Assembly (NCBI RefSeq): GCF_003129485.1
Contig: NZ_QFFG01000001.1
Coordinates: 682,001-746,000, forward strand
DNA length: 64,000 nucleotides
Direction of reading: 5' to 3'
From: Polaribacter aquimarinus
Lineage (GTDB): Bacteria; Bacteroidota; Bacteroidia; Flavobacteriales; Flavobacteriaceae
Part shown: piece after piece, positions 24,917 through 34,130 of the stretch
Numbering within the stretch: position 1 is the stretch's first letter
Layout of the letters: every line of letters starts with the position of its first letter
The notes under the pieces: generated by a model
Seen by the model: the letters and a program-made list of their open reading frames with translations, nothing else
The model's database searches: none
Told to the model about the DNA's origin: nothing
Position numbers and translations under genes: made by a program

Positions 24917-26972
24917 TAAAAATAGGTTTTGTTAAATACAACCATTTAAAACGTAACCCAATTTCGTTAAATGTAAAACCAGCTGCGGTTGCAGAAGCAA
25001 TATTACTTCGAGTACCATAAACGTTTAACAAGCTTCTTTCAGAAATTTTGTACCCAAATTGTCCTTGCACTCGATAAGTTCCCTGTCTTTCATCATCTTC
25101 AATAAACTGAAAACCAGTTGCAGCTGTTAATCCATAAAACCATTCTTTTGGTTTTGCAATTGCTTCATCTTTAATAATATTGACAAAAATTTCTGCAGCG
25201 TTAAATTTACTCGGACTAAAATAAATTGTTGGTACTTGATTTTTAAAAGATATATTTTGGTAATTGATACCCGCTTTTAAAGAAGGCTTTTGTAGAATAT
25301 TATAATACAATGAAGTAAATAGTAAATTACGAGTATTATCATCACTTTGAGATGTGTAGTAATACTGGGTAAACCATCCTAAATTAAAATTTGTATTTAA
25401 ACTATAATTGACAATTAAGTTATTTTGAATAATTTCTCTATTTAATAATTCAGCATTAAAATTTTGAATATCTCTTTTATATCCCAACTCTAAATTTTGC
25501 AATTTAAGAGGTTTGATTTGCAGCGAGATATCAGTTATAAATTGATTAAAACTATTCACATCAGACTTAGAAGCTGTAACACCAAAACTCCCTTTTAAAA
25601 TTATATTATTTTTAAGTTGATAAGAAGCACCAAATAACAGATTATTTGCAGTAGCTTCTATGTTTGTAAAATCATTAGAGGTAGTTCTATAATTGTAATT
25701 TACTAGAACCTTGAACTTAGTAGATAAAGATAATTCTGAATTTGCGCTATAAGAGTAGGCTACATTATCTCCATTATCAAAAGAATAACTAGCTTTTGTT
25801 TCTACATAAGGAATAAAGCTTAAATCTAACTGCTTTATGAAGTTCATTGCATCTTTTTGATTAGTGTAAAACTTTAAGGTGTTTTCTGCACTTTTATAAG
25901 CCTGATTTATGAACCCAGAGGCTTTCAAAGCATTTGCTTTCCCTAAGTTACCATCAAAAGAAGCGCTATCTTTCTGTAAAATTATATTGTAATCTTCAAG
26001 ACTTTTTTTAAAATCACTTTTATAAATATTAAGTGTAGCTCTCAAAGACAATATCCAATTTTCTGGTTCTGGATTGTCTTTTAAAAGTGTATTAATTTCT
26101 GAAGCTGCCAAAGCAAACTTCTTGTTCCAAATTAAAGCTTGTATATAACGCTCTTTTGTTTGATTTTTTAGAGTTTCATTTGTTTTATCACTGATATTAT
26201 TCAATGCTTTTGTGCTGATAACAAGTGCGGTTTTATCATCATTATTTAAATGATAAGTTAGTGCTATTCCATTTAAGGATAAAAGATTGTTTTCCGGGTC
26301 TTCTCCAAGTTGTTCAAAAACGCTTTTAGCCTTATTTGTTTGCTCAGAAATTAAATACAAATTGGCTAGATTTTGTAAAGTTTCTTTATCATTCTTAAAG
26401 GTTTTTAGGTTCTCTTTTAGTAATTCTTCCGAACGCTTGTATTCTCGTGTTTGTATTTTTAGATTAGCTAACCCTAATCTCATATATTTTTTAGAAACCA
26501 ATGCATTTGGATTACCAGGAATAATAACTAATGCTTTATCTACATAAACTAGCGCATCTTTATATTCTTTTAAGTTAGATAAGGTATTGGCATACCCCAA
26601 TAACGCAGGAAAACTTTTATCGTTTTCTTTTATAAGAGTTTGATAATAGGTTTTGGCTTTATCATATTGTTTACTCCACAATAAAGATTCTGCATAATTT
26701 AATTTTACCTCAAAATCATTCGGAAAATCTTTCAAAAGATTGGTAAACAAATTTACTGCTTTTATAGCCTTACCATTCAGTCCGACTGCTCTCCCATAAC
26801 AAAGTCTTGCCGTTTTATTTTTTGGATACTCTTCTAAAATGCGCTTAAAAAAAGGTTCTGCTTTTTTGTATTTACCTGTTTCTAAATACCTAAACCCTTC
26901 TTTCATATCTTGAGAAAACCCCAAAGAACTAATAAAAATCAGTATTAATAATAATTTAAATTTTAATTTCAT
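24909..26972 (-). CDS. TPR + outer-membrane beta-barrel protein, putative exopolysaccharide export porin
   Basis: A 687-residue protein with signal peptide (MKLKFKLLLILIFISSLGFS). At ~21-385 are about ten tetratricopeptide repeats (GRAVGLNGKAIKAVNLFTNL, YAESLLWSKQYDKAKTYYQ, ...). At ~390-687 there are alternating amphipathic strands ending KWLYLTKPIFKK, consistent with a 14-16-strand barrel. Periplasmic TPRs joined to an outer-membrane barrel are the architecture of PgaA, PelB and BcsC, which guide polysaccharides out of the cell. Divergent from the STAS-flippase operon. Function is inferred from architecture and neighbours; no sequence homology was tested. Confidence 0.7.
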   Translation of the reverse strand: MKLKFKLLLILIFISSLGFSQDMKEGFRYLETGKYKKAEPFFKRILEEYPKNKTARLCYGRAVGLNGKAIKAVNLFTNLLKDFPNDFEVKLNYAESLLWSKQYDKAKTYYQTLIKENDKSFPALLGYANTLSNLKEYKDALVYVDKALVIIPGNPNALVSKKYMRLGLANLKIQTREYKRSEELLKENLKTFKNDKETLQNLANLYLISEQTNKAKSVFEQLGEDPENNLLSLNGIALTYHLNNDDKTALVISTKALNNISDKTNETLKNQTKERYIQALIWNKKFALAASEINTLLKDNPEPENWILSLRATLNIYKSDFKKSLEDYNIILQKDSASFDGNLGKANALKASGFINQAYKSAENTLKFYTNQKDAMNFIKQLDLSFIPYVETKASYSFDNGDNVAYSYSANSELSLSTKFKVLVNYNYRTTSNDFTNIEATANNLLFGASYQLKNNIILKGSFGVTASKSDVNSFNQFITDISLQIKPLKLQNLELGYKRDIQNFNAELLNREIIQNNLIVNYSLNTNFNLGWFTQYYYTSQSDDNTRNLLFTSLYYNILQKPSLKAGINYQNISFKNQVPTIYFSPSKFNAAEIFVNIIKDEAIAKPKEWFYGLTAATGFQFIEDDERQGTYRVQGQFGYKISERSLLNVYGTRSNIASATAAGFTFNEIGLRFKWLYLTKPIFKK

Positions 26973-27062
26973 AATAACTTTTAAACACTTGCAAGTTAAG
27001 CAATAGCTTTTAATCTTTAAACTAAAGTTAGTTGTTTTTAACTAAGCAAAAGAGAAGAAACA

Positions 27063-27096
27063 CTGGTCTAAAGTAAATTGTCTTTCACCGACAGTT
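27063..27096 (+). promoter_or_regulatory. Bipartite element, site 3 (upstream of STAS-flippase operon)
   Basis: Left half GGTCTAAAG (27065-27073) and right half CCGACAGTT (27088-27096). GTCTAAA-to-GACAGTT spacing is 24 nt here against 25 nt at site 2. A -7-like GATATTTG (27122-27129, one mismatch) follows 59 nt after the left half. It lies in the region shared with the divergent TPR-barrel gene. Confidence 0.5.
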
Positions 27097-27159
27097 GACA
27101 CTTTTTTTTGAGTTATGATTCGATATTTGCAGTATCAATAACAAATAAAATTAAATATT

Positions 27160-27435
27160 ATGTCTTTACAAATTTCAGAAAAAAACGGAATGTTTCATTT
27201 AAATGGAAAAATCAATTCTTCTACATTAAATTTTTTCTCTACTTATTTTAATTATAATTTATCTCAAAGCAATGCCATTGTGGTAAACATAGATAATGTA
27301 AAAGAAATAGATAGAAGCGGTTTAGAAGCAATAGAAAACTTTACAAAGTTAGCACTTTTTAAAGAGAAATCATTTTCTATTGTTGGATACGGATGCAAAG
27401 AAATTTACGATCATTTTAACTCTCAAGTAGCATAA
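27160..27435 (+). CDS. STAS-domain protein
   Basis: A 91-residue single STAS domain with the conserved loop VNIDNVKEIDRSGLEAIENF; Ser50 is where anti-sigma antagonists are phosphorylated. STAS proteins act in partner-switching with kinase/phosphatase pairs, or as regulatory domains of transport systems. Neither an anti-sigma kinase nor a PP2C phosphatase is in the window. It is encoded 8 nt before a polysaccharide flippase gene, so it may regulate export after translation. This role is inference. Confidence 0.8.
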   Translation: MSLQISEKNGMFHLNGKINSSTLNFFSTYFNYNLSQSNAIVVNIDNVKEIDRSGLEAIENFTKLALFKEKSFSIVGYGCKEIYDHFNSQVA

Positions 27436-27443
27436 AAAAACTC

Positions 27444-28688
27444 ATGGAATTAACATTAGATTTTATCAAGAAAAAAATACAACCAGAGCAATTATTTATG
27501 CTTAGTGTACTTTTGGTTAATGGCGGAAACTACTTATACAATTTAGTTTTAGGTAGAGTTCTTGGACCAGAGAAATTTGCAGACGCAGCTATATTAATCA
27601 CTTTTTTATTGGTACTCTCTTTTGTAGCGATGACCTTCCAGCTGGTTACCGCTAAATTTTCTGTTATTTTTGAGAAATCAGTTTTTAAAGCCTTTATTTC
27701 AAATACATTTAGAAATGCGTTAATAACAGGAATTATACTAGGATTAGCAATTATCTTTTTTGCTACAAATTTACAAAGCTTCTTTAAAACTACCTCTTCA
27801 TCGATGTTTATTGTTTTTGGAATGGGAGTACCTTTTTACTTTTTAATGAGTGTAAACAGAGGTGTTTTTCAAGGTAGAAAAGAATTAAAATCATTGTCTG
27901 TAACCTATCAAACTGAAATGATTAGTCGCCTATGTATTACATTTCTAATACTAGCTTTTTTACAAGTTTTAGATACCTCATTAGTCATTGCAATCGGTAT
28001 TTTTTGCTCATTTATTTTTGGATTGTTTCCTTTTAAGAATAAACAATTTTTACAATTAAAATCTATTGCTTTACCAACAATAGAAAAGAAACTAGTTAAA
28101 AACTTTTTTTTGATTACTGCTTTTTATGAGTTGACTCAAATTGTCATTAACAATAGTGATATTCTTTTAGTAAAACATTATTTTGATGCAAACGAAGCTG
28201 GTTTGTATGCTTCACTGGCATTAATTGGCAGAGTTGTATATTTTATAGCTTGGATGTTTGTTATGCTGTTATTACCTTCTGTTATTCAATTAAAAAAAGA
28301 AGGGAAATCTACCTTACCCATTTTAGTAAAATATTTGGGATATATTGCTTTTATTGCCATTACTATTGTGCTAGGTTGTTATCTTTTCCCAGAAACAATT
28401 ATTAAATTGTTATTCGGAAAAGAGTATTTACAAATCGCTCCTTTACTATGGAAATATGCATTAGCTACAGGTATTTTTGCAATCTCAAATATATTCGCTT
28501 ACTATTATCTGTCTTTAGATAAATATGTACCCGTAGTACTTTCTGGACTTTTTGGGATGTTGCAAATCCTATTAATATTATTCTTTCACGTATCGTTAAC
28601 TCAAGTAGTACACGTTCAAATTTTGGCAATGGTTTTATTGTTAGTTGTTCAATTAGGGTATTTTTTCTATAAAGACTCTAACCGATAA
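27444..28688 (+). CDS. Polysaccharide flippase (MOP/Wzx-like)
   Basis: A 414-residue integral membrane protein with about 12-14 hydrophobic helices. The opening QLFMLSVLLVNGGNYLYNLVLGRVLGPEKFADAAILIT is the N-terminal pattern of polysaccharide-exporter (PST/Wzx/PelG-like) MOP proteins. It would move a lipid-linked or nascent sugar chain across the inner membrane. Co-transcribed with the STAS gene, 8 nt apart. Substrate unknown; the context (TPR-barrel porin, GT4, GT2, manA) supports exopolysaccharide export rather than lipopolysaccharide. Confidence 0.85.
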   Translation: MELTLDFIKKKIQPEQLFMLSVLLVNGGNYLYNLVLGRVLGPEKFADAAILITFLLVLSFVAMTFQLVTAKFSVIFEKSVFKAFISNTFRNALITGIILGLAIIFFATNLQSFFKTTSSSMFIVFGMGVPFYFLMSVNRGVFQGRKELKSLSVTYQTEMISRLCITFLILAFLQVLDTSLVIAIGIFCSFIFGLFPFKNKQFLQLKSIALPTIEKKLVKNFFLITAFYELTQIVINNSDILLVKHYFDANEAGLYASLALIGRVVYFIAWMFVMLLLPSVIQLKKEGKSTLPILVKYLGYIAFIAITIVLGCYLFPETIIKLLFGKEYLQIAPLLWKYALATGIFAISNIFAYYYLSLDKYVPVVLSGLFGMLQILLILFFHVSLTQVVHVQILAMVLLLVVQLGYFFYKDSNR

Positions 28689-29081
28689 AGGACTCTACTT
28701 GATAATCTTCTATTATCTAGTTAATAATTTATGACATATTGAAAATTTGTCGTAAAATTTGAAATTGCGACTTTTAAGAATTTCAAACTGATTAAGTGAC
28801 AATAAATTTCTAAAATTAGTAGTTGAATAAAAAGCTTAAACAAAGTTTCATTGGCTTAACCTTTTTTGTTTCTTTTTTGGCTATTTAAAAAATAGAATAC
28901 CTTAATACATTTTGATTAATCGCTTTTAGTCTAAGCATCTCCAAGACTATTATCATTCGATAAAATGAAACGTCTTAACATCTTTTCCAATCGTCTATAC
29001 ATAACCGTATTTAAACCTTAGTTGCCCTTTTACAACGTAAAAATCCCTGAAATTTGTCCTATAATTAAAAAACAAAACATC
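28689..29081 (+). other. 393-bp regulatory spacer before the GT4 gene
   Basis: No protein gene. It contains the tandem element of site 4 (28970-29002), a further partial copy AGTCTAAGCATC at 28928-28939 about 43 nt upstream (roughly two repeat steps), and a -7-like GAAATTTG (29049-29056). It is long for this genome and probably carries several regulator sites. Confidence 0.6.
28970..29003 (+). promoter_or_regulatory. Bipartite element, site 4 (tandem direct repeat upstream of GT4)
   Basis: CGTCTTAACAT (28971-28981) and CGTCTATACAT (28992-29002) are direct repeats with 9 of 11 identical bases, spaced 21 bp. This is the clearest LytTR-like arrangement in the window. The left half matches sites 2 and 5 (CGTCTAAACATC) at all but one base. 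Confidence 0.65.
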
Positions 29082-30290
29082 ATGAAATTAGCAATCGTAA
29101 CCGCATTTCCACCTAGTAAAGTAACCTTAAATGAGTATGCATATCACTTAGTAAAAAGTTTTAGAACCAAAGAAACCATTACAGAACTTATATTATTAAC
29201 AGATGAAACTCCAGAAGAAAAAGATCTTAATTTCGAAGAAAACGGATGTAAGATTACCGTTAAAGAATGTTGGAAGTTTAACAGTTATGCAAACATTGTA
29301 AATGTTACTAGAGCCATCAACCAAACCAAACCAGATGCTGTATTGTTCAACTTGCAATTTATGAAGTTTGGCGATAAAAAGATAGCAGCAGCTTTAGGCT
29401 TAGCGCTACCCTTAATTTGTAAAATCAAAAGAATCCCTACGATTGTGTTATTACATAATATTTTAGAACAAGTAGACTTAGAAAGTGCAGGATTTACGGC
29501 TAACAAAATAGCACAGAAAGTCTATAATTTTATTGGAACGACCCTAACAAAATTGATCTTAAAAGCCGACTTAGTTGCGGTTACCATGGATAAATATGTA
29601 GATACGTTAAAAGAAAAATACAAAGTAGATAACGTAAAAATGATTCCGCACGGTACGTTTGAAATTCCAGAAAATCCATCACAACAATTACCAAAAGGAC
29701 CTTTAAAAATCATGACTTTCGGGAAGTTTGGTACGTACAAAAAAGTAGAATCTATGATAGAGGCAGTAACACAAGTAAGAAAAGAAACCCATTTAGATTT
29801 AGAAATTGTAATTGCAGGAACAGACAACCCGAACGTGCCAGGATACTTAGAAAATATAAAAAACCAATACAAACATGTTTCGCAACTAACGTTTACAGGT
29901 TATGTAGAGGAAGAAGAAGTAGCACCTTTGTTTACAGAAAGTGCCGTAGTTGTTTTTCCTTATACGTCAACTACAGGAAGTTCTGGAGTTTTGCATCAAG
30001 CAGGTAGTTATGGTAAAGCTGTAGTTATGCCAAATTTAGGTGACCTGACTACGTTAATCGAAGACGAAGGTTATAGAGGTGAGTTTTTTGAACCAGAAAA
30101 TGTAGCAAGTTTAGCAGATGCCATTAAAGCAATTGTAACCAATGAAGCCTATAGAATAGAATTAGGAGAAACCAATTATAAAGCTGCAACTGCTTTTCCA
30201 ATGAGCAGAATTACAGATATGTATTTAGAAGAGTTTGCAAAGATTAGTGCTAAAAAATCTGTAGAAAAAGTTAAAGTAGCTCAGGCCTAA
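29082..30290 (+). CDS. GT4-family glycosyltransferase
   Basis: A 402-residue GT-B enzyme starting at ATG 29082 (MKLAIVTAFPPSKVTLNEYA). An upstream in-frame TTG was rejected because it lies before the -7-like box. The C-terminal domain has GKFGTYKKVESMIEAV, FTGYVEEEEVAPLF and the E-x7-E-like donor region SSGVLHQAGSYGKAVV / LTTLIEDEGYRGEFF. It transfers a sugar from a nucleotide donor, retaining configuration, and probably builds the exopolysaccharide. Its third positions look slightly richer in G/C than its neighbours'. A monocistronic unit ending at a terminator (30328). Confidence 0.88.
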   Translation: MKLAIVTAFPPSKVTLNEYAYHLVKSFRTKETITELILLTDETPEEKDLNFEENGCKITVKECWKFNSYANIVNVTRAINQTKPDAVLFNLQFMKFGDKKIAAALGLALPLICKIKRIPTIVLLHNILEQVDLESAGFTANKIAQKVYNFIGTTLTKLILKADLVAVTMDKYVDTLKEKYKVDNVKMIPHGTFEIPENPSQQLPKGPLKIMTFGKFGTYKKVESMIEAVTQVRKETHLDLEIVIAGTDNPNVPGYLENIKNQYKHVSQLTFTGYVEEEEVAPLFTESAVVVFPYTSTTGSSGVLHQAGSYGKAVVMPNLGDLTTLIEDEGYRGEFFEPENVASLADAIKAIVTNEAYRIELGETNYKAATAFPMSRITDMYLEEFAKISAKKSVEKVKVAQA

Positions 30291-30327
30291 GGAATATTTT
30301 CAAAAATATCAGATGCTAGTTTTCTAT

Positions 30328-30365
30328 AAAAGTTCTATCTTTTTGATAGGACTTTTGTATTTTTA
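30328..30365 (+). terminator. Terminator after GT4
   Basis: Arms AAAAGTTCTATC (30328-30339) and GATAGGACTTTT (30345-30356) pair with one G-U across a T5 loop. Confidence 0.7.
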
Positions 30366-30474
30366 GAAGCGAAAGAAAAAATTGCATCTCAAAAAATTAT
30401 AATACTGTTTTTATTTATCACTTATTATATTAAGATAAATTTTGAGTTTACTTAATTAAAATTGAAAACAAAAT

Positions 30475-31371
30475 ATGGAATTACCAAAATATCACGAAAC
30501 TTTTATCCCTATCTTAGAAATACTAAATACAGTTGAAGTAATAAGTAGTAGAGAATTAGCTAGAAAAGTTAGAGATAATTTTTATTCTGAATTACCTAAA
30601 GAGCTTATGAATAAAAAAACTAGCTCGGGAGCAAATGTATTAATTGACAGGATACTATGGGGAAAATCGTATTTAAAAATGGGAAAATTTGTTTTTTACC
30701 CAAAAAGAGGTTTAGTTAAATTAGCTGATAAGGGAAAATATGCTTTAAATGAAGGGAAACTTTTATTATCTGACCTCCAAAATGATCCTGATTTTATCCA
30801 ACATCGTTCTTCAGTACAAAGTAAAAAAGAAAATCAAATAGAATTAGAAACAGTTGATGTTGAAAATGCTTCACCTCAAGACTTAATTGACACTGGTTTT
30901 TCAACAATTGAAACTGAAGTTAAGACAGAGTTATTAGATAAATTAAAAGAACTTGATCCATATTTTTTTGAAAAGGTAATTTTAATTTTATTAAAAAAAA
31001 TGGGATATGGAGATTTTATTGAGACTTCAAAATCTGGAGATGGTGGTGTTGATGGAATTATAAATGAAGATAAATTAGGTTTAGAAAAAATATACACTCA
31101 AGCAAAAAGATATACTGAAAATAAAGTTAGAGAAAAAGATATTCGAAATTTTATTGGAGCTATGAGTGGAGATACAACAAAAGGTGTATTTATAACAACT
31201 TCGACTTTTGATAATGCTGCTATTAAAAAAGCTAGAGAAGCACATCATTCAATAATATTAATTGATGGTTCAAAATTAGTTGACTTAATGCATCAATACA
31301 ATGTTGGGGTTCAGGTTAAATTAACTTATGAGGTTAAAGAACTTGATAATGATTTTTTTGAAGGAGAGTAG
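30475..31371 (+). CDS. Mrr-type restriction endonuclease (type IV)
   Basis: A 298-residue protein. The N-terminal Mrr_N winged helix (~1-95; PKYHETFIPILEILNTVEVISSRELARKV is split here by family spacing) recognises DNA. The C-terminal Mrr_cat nuclease (~155-275) carries the PD-(D/E)xK variant: FFEKVILILLKKMGYGD, D193 in GDGGVDGII, and Q209-A-K211 in IYTQAKRY. Mrr enzymes cut DNA with foreign methylation. No methyltransferase accompanies it. It lies alone among polysaccharide genes and is probably a mobile defence gene rather than part of the pathway. Confidence 0.87.
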   Translation: MELPKYHETFIPILEILNTVEVISSRELARKVRDNFYSELPKELMNKKTSSGANVLIDRILWGKSYLKMGKFVFYPKRGLVKLADKGKYALNEGKLLLSDLQNDPDFIQHRSSVQSKKENQIELETVDVENASPQDLIDTGFSTIETEVKTELLDKLKELDPYFFEKVILILLKKMGYGDFIETSKSGDGGVDGIINEDKLGLEKIYTQAKRYTENKVREKDIRNFIGAMSGDTTKGVFITTSTFDNAAIKKAREAHHSIILIDGSKLVDLMHQYNVGVQVKLTYEVKELDNDFFEGE

Positions 31372-31416
31372 CTTTAATAAATATTTTGTTATTGAATAAT
31401 TTTTGTTTTAAAACTC

Positions 31417-32931
31417 TTACTCACAAATAAACTCAAAAGATGGTTTTTTAGAACCATCACTTCTAATAAAACCAAATTTTTTCTGCGGGTTGGTGCGCCA
31501 AGGCAATTTACCGACAACACTTTGGGGTACATTTTCAAAATCGTACAAGGTCCATGACATAAAATGAATGTTGTGTTTAGACAATACTTTTTGCATTGTT
31601 TGATGATAGTTAGCTTGCTCTTTTTCTGAACTTGCAAATGGCCTCCAAAAACCACCATAAGAAGACAGACCAAATTCTTGTAAAATAAGCTGTTTATTAG
31701 GTATTTGCTTTTTTAAAGCTAGATATTTAGTCTCAAAATTTTCTATATCTTCATAATAATGAAAAGATACATAATCTACTTTGTCGCTTAAAATTGATGC
31801 ACTTTCTATATTAGACCAACCTATGGTTACAGGATGTATTTCATCAATAGATTTAATAAGTATCAATAAATATTCTAACCAAGAAATTATATTTTCTTTT
31901 CCTCTAGAGCTAAAGTCTAAGTTGGGTTCGTTTTTTAAATCCCAAGCTAAAATAGCTTTATGGTCTTTAAATGTAGTAACAATTTTGCTAGCGTGTTTGT
32001 AGGTAAGTGTCCAATCTAAAACATCGTAATTGCCATAAAAATCAAATAAGGTAACCACTACTTTCAATTGTTTTTGTAAAGCGATATCTAGAACTGTTTT
32101 TAGTTTGGCTAACCTTTCTGGTTTAACCTTCGCTTTTCCAAAATCTTCATAAGGCACAAAAATTCTAATGGAATTTAAACCTGATTTTTTAATCAATTCA
32201 AAATCTTTGGCAATAATTATATCGTCAAAATCATCCCCAAACATATTCCAAGGTGTTTTTTGAGGATAATAGTTAATTCCTTTAATCCACAACGAATCTG
32301 GTGGGGTTTTTTTAATTCTTTTGTCAAAAGGTTGTACATGCTCTTTAATACTATGTCTTACCCTCCAAAAACCATCTTCTAACAACAAAATATGTTTGTA
32401 ATCAGCTTGCTCTGTAGTTGCTAAAATTTGTTGTTCGTTTTGAAAAACTTTCTTGTGTTCTACAACTTTTTTATCCTCTAAAACAATCAATTGCCCATCT
32501 TCACTATAGAATAAAATATCAGGATTGTGTGTTAGTGTAGTAGACTCAAAATAGGTTCTACTTTTTAAATTGTCATTAATAGTAGCGTAAAGGTTTTTTC
32601 TAGCATTTTTAGTGTAAAAATCTTCTATTCCTGTTTTTTTATTTTCTCTGTAGGCCACTTGTTTTACATACCAAGCATCTAAATAATTACTTTCTACTTC
32701 CTGTAAAACTTGAGCGCTTATGTTTCTACCCTCATTACCATCGTTTTTCCAAAATAATTGAGGTGTGTAATTGTCTTCTTTATAAACTTGTGTATGTAGT
32801 AGTTTGCTTCTGTCTGCACCCGTGTTTAAGTAAGATAAAACACTACTAATTAAAAACAATACAATAGCACTAAGTACTATGTAAGAACTTATTAAAATAG
32901 CACGAATAAGTAATTTATTATGAATTACCAT
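31417..32931 (-). CDS. Membrane-anchored clan GH-A (GH5-like) glycoside hydrolase
   Basis: A 504-residue protein with an N-terminal membrane anchor (~12-34), a region at ~70-200 resembling an NTF2/SnoaL-like fold, then a TIM-barrel glycosidase (~212-504). Acid/base Glu335 is in DLKNEPNLDF and nucleophile Glu419 in LILQEFGLSS; FHYYEDIENF and SWTLYDFENV line the barrel end. Last gene of a three-gene minus operon with a GT-C-like protein and an Ig-like protein. Synthesis operons often include a hydrolase that trims or frees the polymer (as PelA or PslG do). Substrate unknown. Confidence 0.8.
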   Translation of the reverse strand: MVIHNKLLIRAILISSYIVLSAIVLFLISSVLSYLNTGADRSKLLHTQVYKEDNYTPQLFWKNDGNEGRNISAQVLQEVESNYLDAWYVKQVAYRENKKTGIEDFYTKNARKNLYATINDNLKSRTYFESTTLTHNPDILFYSEDGQLIVLEDKKVVEHKKVFQNEQQILATTEQADYKHILLLEDGFWRVRHSIKEHVQPFDKRIKKTPPDSLWIKGINYYPQKTPWNMFGDDFDDIIIAKDFELIKKSGLNSIRIFVPYEDFGKAKVKPERLAKLKTVLDIALQKQLKVVVTLFDFYGNYDVLDWTLTYKHASKIVTTFKDHKAILAWDLKNEPNLDFSSRGKENIISWLEYLLILIKSIDEIHPVTIGWSNIESASILSDKVDYVSFHYYEDIENFETKYLALKKQIPNKQLILQEFGLSSYGGFWRPFASSEKEQANYHQTMQKVLSKHNIHFMSWTLYDFENVPQSVVGKLPWRTNPQKKFGFIRSDGSKKPSFEFICE

Positions 32932-34130
32932 AAAGAAATGTTTTCTATATTTTTAATTACACCAGCTGCTTCTATATTAAAGGTATATGTACCTTTTTTA
33001 AAAAAGTTTTTGTTAAGTATAAAATTTACAAAACCTTTTCGTGTTTCTGCATGGTATGTTTTTATAATTTTGTCTTGTTGCAATACAGTTAAAGTTACTT
33101 GCAATCCATCAGGAATCATCTGATTCATAAAACTTGTAAAAGGTCCCACTTTAACCTGAGTATTGTTTTTAAATAGCGATATATTAAAATCTTTTACAGC
33201 TTTTTCATAAGATATAGCTAATGAATTGCTTTCAGAAATACCCTCTATAAAAGCTTTAACCTTCCAATTAGATGCTTTGTCTGGGTGAATCATTTTTGCC
33301 TTGGCAACACCATTTAAGGTTTGCCCATATGTTTGTAAGACTGCATTTTCTGTATCTGTAATAAAAAAGTAAACAAAAGTACCATCACTAACAATATTGT
33401 TGTTTTTGTCTTTTAATACAGAAGTATAAAAAGTAGTTATCTGGTTTCCATCTGCATAGTTATGATTTCTATCAAAAGAAATTTGAAAGTTTTTTGGAAT
33501 AGCAGGTACAATAGTTACATCGAATTCTGTTGAATTTTTTTGTTGATGATTGGTCGATAATAACATTCTACCAGATTTTAAAGGTGAATAAATGTTACGA
33601 TAGGCAATTAAATTTTTGGTCTGTATTTTGGTCTTATTTTTAGTGGCTAAAAACTGGGTTTTTAAATTAACACTAGTGTTCTCGGGTAAAGGATTGTCTA
33701 GCGAATCTGTAGGAATGGTAACCAACATGGTAAAATCGTTACCACCAGCTTCTATACTTGGTGGACCTAAATACATTTCTAAAGATTTAGGTTTTTCTTT
33801 AGGGTTAATGTAAATAGCTCCTTTAATTTTAACTTTTTTATTTTGAAAAACTTTCCAATAAATAAGTCCTCTTTTTTTGGTAAAATGTTCTGGAAGTTCA
33901 AAAAGGACTCCTCCATTTATTGTTTTACTTTTTATTACCGTACTTCCATAACTATTTGTACAATACATCTTGTACTTTGGTGTTGCATCATTGGTTTTAA
34001 ATTTTAAAGCAACCTTATCTCCAGCAATAAAAGATGTTTGAGAGCTCAAGAAAGAAATATTTTCTTGTGCGCTTACAACTCCACTTAATGTGGATAAAAA
34101 AAAGATGGTTATGTAAATGTAACTTCTCAT
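32925..34130 (-). CDS. Secreted multi-domain Ig-like (beta-sandwich) protein
   Basis: A 401-residue protein with signal peptide (MRSYIYITIFFLSTLSGVVSAQ). The rest is beta-rich with three or four Ig/MG2-like units (SFIAGDKVALKFKTNDA, NDFTMLVTIPTDSLDNPLP, YADGNQITTFYTSVLKDKNN, KKGTYTFNIEAAG). It resembles invasin or macroglobulin-type sandwich domains but I cannot name a family. It overlaps the upstream GT-C-like gene by one base and the downstream hydrolase by seven, so production is tightly coupled. It may be a periplasmic scaffold of the synthesis complex. Confidence 0.6.
   Translation of the reverse strand: MRSYIYITIFFLSTLSGVVSAQENISFLSSQTSFIAGDKVALKFKTNDATPKYKMYCTNSYGSTVIKSKTINGGVLFELPEHFTKKRGLIYWKVFQNKKVKIKGAIYINPKEKPKSLEMYLGPPSIEAGGNDFTMLVTIPTDSLDNPLPENTSVNLKTQFLATKNKTKIQTKNLIAYRNIYSPLKSGRMLLSTNHQQKNSTEFDVTIVPAIPKNFQISFDRNHNYADGNQITTFYTSVLKDKNNNIVSDGTFVYFFITDTENAVLQTYGQTLNGVAKAKMIHPDKASNWKVKAFIEGISESNSLAISYEKAVKDFNISLFKNNTQVKVGPFTSFMNQMIPDGLQVTLTVLQQDKIIKTYHAETRKGFVNFILNKNFFKKGTYTFNIEAAGVIKNIENISLW

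Noticed and set aside
29022..29081. TTG start giving 20 extra residues on the GT4 protein
   Set aside because: The extra residues are not part of the GT4 fold and the segment contains the -7-like box GAAATTTG.
29522..29872. Minus-strand open frame of 116 codons inside the GT4 gene
   Set aside because: Antisense to conserved GT4 motifs; no start signal or family features.
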